Source: Cytophagaceae bacterium
GTDB taxonomy: Bacteria; Bacteroidota; Bacteroidia; Cytophagales; Spirosomataceae
Assembly: GCA_026785975.1 (NCBI GenBank)
Contig: JAJAZB010000328.1
Location: 1-37,403 of the forward strand
DNA: 37,403 nt
Direction: 5' to 3'
Part shown: in pieces, positions 34,019 to 37,403 of the stretch
Position numbering within the stretch: the first letter of the stretch is position 1
Layout of the letters: every line of letters starts with the position of its first letter
The notes under the pieces: model-generated
Seen by the model: only the letters and a program-made list of their open reading frames with translations
What the model was told of the DNA's origin: nothing
Databases searched by the model: none
Program-made: the position numbers and the translations under genes

Positions 34019-34648
34019 CTATTGGTTAAAAAGCAATTCGATTTTAGAAACAGCCCCTTCGCTAATCAGCACCCGATCCGCATTGAGTACGTTATACGTC
34101 GTCAACTGCTCCGCTGTCGCGATTCGGGTTTTCTTTAAGTTACGGCCCGATAAGATCACATTCTGATTTGCTTCGGCCAGAACCAACAGAATCTTCGTAT
34201 CGCTCAGGGAAAACGCATTCAGTAAACTAACGAACGACTTGGTTCTGGGGGCATCGAAGCTGAAATCTTCCAATACCGTCAAAACCCCTTCCTGGGCTTT
34301 TGAGGCCAGCGCCGACTGACGGGCCAGCGTTTTCACTTTCTTATTGAGCTTGAAGGAATAATCGCGGGGACGGGGGCCAAAAATACGTCCGCCGCCTTTA
34401 AACAATGGGGATTTGATGGAACCGGCACGGGCACCGCCCGTTCCTTTTTGACGCTTGATTTTGCGCGTCGAGTGGCTTACCTCCGCCCGCTCTTTTGACT
34501 TGTGCGTACCCTGACGTTGGTTGGCCAAGTACTGCTTTACGTCGAGGTACATCGCGTGCTCATTCGGCGCAATGCCGAATACCTCGTCCGAAAGGGTAAC
34601 TTTTTTACCCGTTTCACTCCCGGAAATATTGAATACACTCAGTTCCAT
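34019..34648 (-). CDS. rplD: 50S ribosomal protein L4
   Basis: uL4 reaches into the exit tunnel with its extended loop and in Escherichia coli represses the S10 operon. The 209-residue protein starts MELSVFNISGSETGKKVTLS and has the tunnel loop VSHSTRKIKRQKGTGGARAG, then SPLFKGGGRIFGPRPRDYSF. The C-terminal domain has ALASKAQEGVLTVLEDFSFD. It starts 4 bases after rplC. No L4 leader hairpin could be recognised upstream of the operon. Confidence 0.98.
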   Translation of the reverse strand: MELSVFNISGSETGKKVTLSDEVFGIAPNEHAMYLDVKQYLANQRQGTHKSKERAEVSHSTRKIKRQKGTGGARAGSIKSPLFKGGGRIFGPRPRDYSFKLNKKVKTLARQSALASKAQEGVLTVLEDFSFDAPRTKSFVSLLNAFSLSDTKILLVLAEANQNVILSGRNLKKTRIATAEQLTTYNVLNADRVLISEGAVSKIELLFNQ

Positions 34649-34652
34649 CGGC

Positions 34653-35270
34653 TTATTTCTCCAGAATGACGAATGAATTTTTTGCGCCCGGTATCGATCC
34701 GCTCACGGCAATGAGGTTTTGCTCAAGCATTACCTTCACCACACGCAGGTTCTGAACCTTCACCCGGTCATTGCCCATGCGACCTCCCATGCGGAGACCT
34801 TTAAATACCCGTGAAGGAAACGAGCAGGCCCCAATCGAACCGGGGTGACGTGCCCGGTTGTGCTGACCGTGCGTCGCACCACCCACTCCGCTGAATCCGT
34901 GACGCTTCACAACGCCCTGAAAACCCTTGCCCTTCGAGGTACCAATCGCATCGACAAATTCACCTTCCGTGAAGAGATCGGCCGTTACGGTATCGCCCAG
35001 ACTGAACGCCTTTTCAAATTCTTTGAATTCCACCAGTTTGCGCTTGGGCGTTGTGCCCGCCTTCTTGAAGTGGCCTTGAAGCGGCTTCGTGGTGTTTTTT
35101 TCTCTCTTGTCGCCGAAACTTAACTGAACGGCGGCGTAACCATCTTTTTCAACGGTCCTGACCTGTGTAACCACGCAGGGTCCGGCTTGAATCAGCGTAC
35201 ACGGTACGGCAGTGCCGTCGGCGTTGTAGAGGCTGGTCATGCCAATTTTTTTACCAATAATACCTGACAT
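34653..35270 (-). CDS. rplC: 50S ribosomal protein L3
   Basis: uL3 begins large-subunit assembly and touches the peptidyl-transferase centre. The 205-residue protein opens [20 protein letters not shown] and has [20 protein letters not shown] with the following [20 protein letters not shown], the segment holding the methylated glutamine in many species, and [20 protein letters not shown]. It is the first gene of the superoperon here. rpsJ, normally before it, is not found in the upstream 522 bases. Confidence 0.98.
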   Translation of the reverse strand: MSGIIGKKIGMTSLYNADGTAVPCTLIQAGPCVVTQVRTVEKDGYAAVQLSFGDKREKNTTKPLQGHFKKAGTTPKRKLVEFKEFEKAFSLGDTVTADLFTEGEFVDAIGTSKGKGFQGVVKRHGFSGVGGATHGQHNRARHPGSIGACSFPSRVFKGLRMGGRMGNDRVKVQNLRVVKVMLEQNLIAVSGSIPGAKNSFVILEK

Positions 35271-35328
35271 TTTCTTGAGTATTAAGAACTTACGGCTACC
35301 TCACAGCGGGTGCCTTAGAAAACGGACT

Positions 35329-35361
35329 GCAAAAGTAGAGTTTTTAGGGCAGGCTTACAAA
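35329..35361 (-). promoter_or_regulatory. Promoter of the ribosomal superoperon
   Basis: On the minus strand TTTG (35358-35361) is followed after 20 bases by TACTTTTGC (35329-35337), a full match to the Bacteroidota TTG-N17..23-TAnnTTTG promoter. Transcription would start near 35322, giving a 5' leader of about 50 bases before rplC. Confidence 0.78.
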
Positions 35362-35518
35362 CATGAAGCCAAAATCTGCCAAAAAATCAGGTACTTAATC
35401 AGGAAGAGTTGAGAATAAAGCGGGCAAGAATCTTTGTGAATGTATGATTGCGAGTGCGTACGAAGTTGTAAAACCTGGCACCTCTCTTTTCACACAACGC
35501 AGGCAGGCGGGTAGCCTG
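35362..35518. other. Rest of the gene-free stretch upstream of rplC
   Basis: Together with the candidate RNA this forms the 522-base gap between rplC and the HlyD gene. No coding frame, rpsJ remnant, tRNA or repeat was recognised in this part; a CAGGC/GCCTG mini-stem near 35500-35518 is the only structure. Confidence 0.5.
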
Positions 35519-35720
35519 TCAACCGGCGCAGATTCCTGTCAGCTTACTACTCAACTCATCGATTTGGGCATTCAAATGTTGATGAGTCAGCAACAGTTCT
35601 GACATTCTGGGAGTCGGACTGGTCGTCCTTCATCAGAAGTTGCCCCGCTACTACTCTGTTCTGTTTCCGTGCAGTTATGCCAACCGTTTACGGAGATGCA
35701 ACGAGCGGGGCCGTTTTTTA
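35519..35720 (-). ncRNA. Candidate small structured RNA upstream of rplC
   Basis: A strong promoter at 35727-35758 would transcribe this gene-free stretch toward rplC. A stable stem (GCCCCGCT 35642-35649 with AGCGGGGC 35704-35711) lies at its 5' end. It is followed by a nested hairpin at 35529-35609 with CAGA/TCTG, TGTCAG/CTGACA and CTCATC/GATGAG stems and a symmetric 12/12-base internal loop. The layout recalls 6S-type long hairpins but I cannot match a known family. A 28-codon open frame (35519-35605, MSELLLTHQHLNAQIDEL...) lies within and cannot be excluded as the real product. The ends are guesses. Confidence 0.35.
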
Positions 35721-35726
35721 CGAGGT

Positions 35727-35758
35727 GCAAAAGTAGAAGATTCTGCCGGGGATGGCAA
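35727..35758 (-). promoter_or_regulatory. Consensus promoter with no obvious gene
   Basis: On the minus strand TTG (35756-35758) is followed after 20 bases by TACTTTTGC (35727-35735), the same -7 word and spacing as the rplC promoter. It sits downstream of the HlyD stop and points to an RNA or small gene in the gap before rplC. Confidence 0.7.
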
Positions 35759-35787
35759 CGGTTTCTGAAAAAAGTTTTTAGAAACCG
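35759..35787 (-). terminator. Hairpin after the HlyD gene
   Basis: CGGTTTCT and AGAAACCG pair around an A/T-rich core that can also pair, making a stem of about 12 bp with one bulge. It lies 6 bases after the HlyD stop. The T run is inside the stem, so its strength as a terminator is uncertain. Confidence 0.6.
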
Positions 35788-35792
35788 GCGGA

Positions 35793-37067
35793 CTACTGCC
35801 CGGCAGCACTGACCCGACGCAGGTTGTAGAACAGTTTTTCAAGCAGTCGTGAGTCATCGGTCAGGATTTCTGCCGAAGCACTCATTCCCGTTTTGTAGGA
35901 TAGCGATTTGCCGTAATTCGTCGTCAGGCCCGCAGGCAGGGCCACTTTAGCCAGGAACACGCTGTCGCGCACAGATACCTCGGCAATGGATTCGATGCGT
36001 CCGCGCACGGCACCGAATTCCTGAAACGGATACCCCGCAAATTTGACCAACACCGTTTGCCCGGCTTTTACTTTGCCAAAATTCTGCTGCGGTACGCGCA
36101 ATTCCCCGAAGTACCCGGTGTGGACGGGGACAATGTAAAATAATTCCTGCCCCATCGCCAAGTGCTGGCTCTCCTGCACGAACGACGGAAACACCACCTG
36201 CCCGGCCACGGGTGCCGTCAACACGTACTTCGCCTTCCAGGCTTCCGCCGCGCTGCGCAGGGTATTGAGCGTTTGCAGAAACTGGTCGCGCTCTTCGGCC
36301 ACCTGCTGGTCGAGTTCCAGGATTTCCTTTTGTTTGGCCCGTTGCGCCACGCCGTTGTTAATGAGCGCCGCGCCAGTTTGTTGCAGCGGAAACGAGCGGG
36401 CGAGGCGTTTGCTTTCTTCGCGTTTCAGTTCCAACGGAGCAATCACCTTTTGCTCGGCCAGGCTCAGTTGCACCTCGTAGTCGTCCTGGGCCAGTTGCTG
36501 ATCGCGTTGCTGGAGGGTGCGCTGTTCGCGGAGGTTGTCAGCTAAGGCCGCCAAATCCCGAATTTCCTCGTGCAGCAGTGCTTTTTTCTGGCTGTAAAAT
36601 CCGCCCGCCAGGTAAGCCTTGAGCTGAATGTGCGCCTGCTCGAAGGTTTGAAAACTGGCTTGTAATTCACCGAGTTGGTGGAAGTTGCGCAAGTTGGGCA
36701 TGGATAAACGTTCGAGTTGGTCCCGGCGGGCAAGGTTCCAGGCGCGTTCCAATTCAGCCATCAGCCGCAGCACGTCTTCGTGGCGGGCGGTGCTTTCGAG
36801 GTAGGCTAGCGATTGCCCAACGTTTACCCGACTCCGTTCGGCGACCAGCAGACGCACTAGTTTGCCCTCGGTGCGGGTCAGTACGGCTTTGGGGGCGTTG
36901 AGCGAAGTGAGTTTGAACGACGCCCGCACCACGTCGGGGTAGCGGATTACCCACGCGCCCGTCAGCACCCCGGCCAGCACCAGCGCCACGAGCGTAATGC
37001 CCCAACGCAACAGCCAGCGCGGAGGGCGGGCAATGAGTTCCTGGACTTCTTCGGAGCGGAGTTCCAT
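35793..37067 (-). CDS. HlyD-family periplasmic export adaptor
   Basis: The protein is 424 residues from the ATG at 37067 (a GTG one codon earlier is possible). One membrane helix lies at about residues 20-42 (LLRWGITLVALVLAGVLTGA). A short lipoyl-like segment (GKLVRLLVAERSRVNVGQSL) follows, then a long coiled-coil hairpin (about 85-280), the second lipoyl half (VAGQVVFPSFVQESQHLAMG), and a beta-barrel region (GQTVLVKFAGYPFQEFGAVR). Such adaptors link a type I, often peptidase-containing, ABC transporter to an outer-membrane channel; no transporter gene is next to it in the window. It stands alone, followed by a hairpin. Confidence 0.88.
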   Translation of the reverse strand: MELRSEEVQELIARPPRWLLRWGITLVALVLAGVLTGAWVIRYPDVVRASFKLTSLNAPKAVLTRTEGKLVRLLVAERSRVNVGQSLAYLESTARHEDVLRLMAELERAWNLARRDQLERLSMPNLRNFHQLGELQASFQTFEQAHIQLKAYLAGGFYSQKKALLHEEIRDLAALADNLREQRTLQQRDQQLAQDDYEVQLSLAEQKVIAPLELKREESKRLARSFPLQQTGAALINNGVAQRAKQKEILELDQQVAEERDQFLQTLNTLRSAAEAWKAKYVLTAPVAGQVVFPSFVQESQHLAMGQELFYIVPVHTGYFGELRVPQQNFGKVKAGQTVLVKFAGYPFQEFGAVRGRIESIAEVSVRDSVFLAKVALPAGLTTNYGKSLSYKTGMSASAEILTDDSRLLEKLFYNLRRVSAAGQ

Positions 37068-37074
37068 CACGGGA

Positions 37075-37110
37075 GTTGAAAATTGAAAGTTGAAAATTGA
37101 GAGTTGAAAA
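37075..37110. repeat. Iterated GTTGAAAATTG repeat block
   Basis: Units of GTTGAAAATTGAAAGTTGAA are repeated in the 29-base space between the HlyD start and the four-helix-bundle gene and run into the latter. A 20-base portion (37075-37094) matches the prmC internal copy at 4023-4042 in the other orientation at 19 of 20 positions. Confidence 0.8.
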
Positions 37111-37403
37111 CATACTGATTACGAAAAGCTATGCCTTTGCCTTGAGGATGGTAAAACTTCAGCAGTTTCTGGTGGAACACAAAAAAGAATACGTGCTTTC
37201 CAAGCAGGCGGTGCGGAGTGGTACGTCAATCGGTGCCAATCTGGAAGAGGCGAATCAGGCGGAAAGCCTGGCAGATTTTATTCACAAACTCTCAATTAGC
37301 AACAAGGAAGCTCACGAAACGCATTACTGGTTGCGCCTACTTCGCGACGCGGAATGGCCTGACAACCGCCTGGCCGATTCGTTGCTAACCGACTGCGGTG
37401 AAC
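37097..37403 (+). CDS. Four-helix-bundle (S23-type) protein, cut by window end
   Basis: Reading from a TTG at 37097 gives MRVENILITKSYAFALRMVK, then FLVEHKKEYVLSKQAVRSGT, SIGANLEEANQAESLADFIH and KLSISNKEAHETHYWLRLLR, the full signature of the family once found in 23S rRNA intervening sequences (TIGR02436). The start codon and first residues lie inside the repeat block; no ATG is available in frame before the conserved core, and the frame upstream is closed by a TGA. The function is unknown. About 102 residues are visible; the family is usually 115-125, so some 15-20 are missing at the window end. It diverges from the HlyD gene with only 29 bases between. Confidence 0.85.
   Translation, partial: MRVENILITKSYAFALRMVKLQQFLVEHKKEYVLSKQAVRSGTSIGANLEEANQAESLADFIHKLSISNKEAHETHYWLRLLRDAEWPDNRLADSLLTDCGE

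Noticed and set aside
35519-35605. 28-codon frame upstream of rplC as a peptide or bacteriocin precursor for the HlyD system
   Set aside because: It lacks a double-glycine leader and a core peptide, and overlaps a likely RNA hairpin; kept only as an alternative in the small-RNA entry.
35271-35792. Diverged or broken rpsJ upstream of rplC
   Set aside because: No frame on either strand resembles S10, so the gene is absent rather than degraded.

Overview
The window looks like a chromosomal segment of a Bacteroidota bacterium, most likely order Cytophagales and close to Spirosoma. The basis is: family content (DUF4834, PorT-like outer-membrane proteins, DUF4394 lipoprotein), zinc-free Bacteroidota-type L36, S14 and S4, the gene order rplQ-carA next to eno, few Shine-Dalgarno sequences, and promoters of the TTG-N18..20-TAnnTTTG type. 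The genus is an inference. No tRNA, rRNA, CRISPR array, transposase or prophage was seen.

Layout. 1-142 is a perfect palindrome that runs into the end of a two-domain DUF4394 lipoprotein gene (minus strand). 2154-5783 (plus) holds a NUDIX hydrolase, a DUF4834 membrane peptide, a nucleotidyltransferase-fold protein coupled to prmC, and a stand-alone moxR. 5867-13725 (minus) holds a sugar epimerase; an aldehyde dehydrogenase and a fumarylacetoacetate-hydrolase-fold protein that together fit the last two steps of non-phosphorylative pentose oxidation to 2-oxoglutarate; the K+ transporter kup; two tandem PorT-like proteins; and an exported rhodanese. 13855-18274 (plus) holds eno, an FtsB/DivIC-like protein, a low-molecular-weight phosphatase, gpmI and an orphan lipoprotein, so two adjacent glycolytic steps are encoded together. 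18411-35270 (minus) is carA plus an almost complete S10-spc-alpha ribosomal superoperon running rplC to rplQ with secY, map, infA and rpoA inside. It begins at rplC with its own promoter; rpsJ is not in the window. 35793-37067 is an HlyD-type export adaptor, and a divergent four-helix-bundle gene is cut by the window end.

The most unusual material is of two kinds. First, uS3 carries an 87-residue Gly/Arg/Asp/Pro-rich tail encoded by a GC-rich minisatellite, and L17 carries a basic-then-acidic disordered tail. Second, the window is dotted with imperfect palindromes built from iterated short words. They lie between genes, including four places inside the ribosomal superoperon, and one piece sits in frame inside prmC. 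One such block supplies the apparent start codon of the four-helix-bundle gene, which suggests a possible mobile repeat system. A third candidate is the 522-base gap upstream of rplC, which has a consensus promoter and nested stems that may mark a small RNA.
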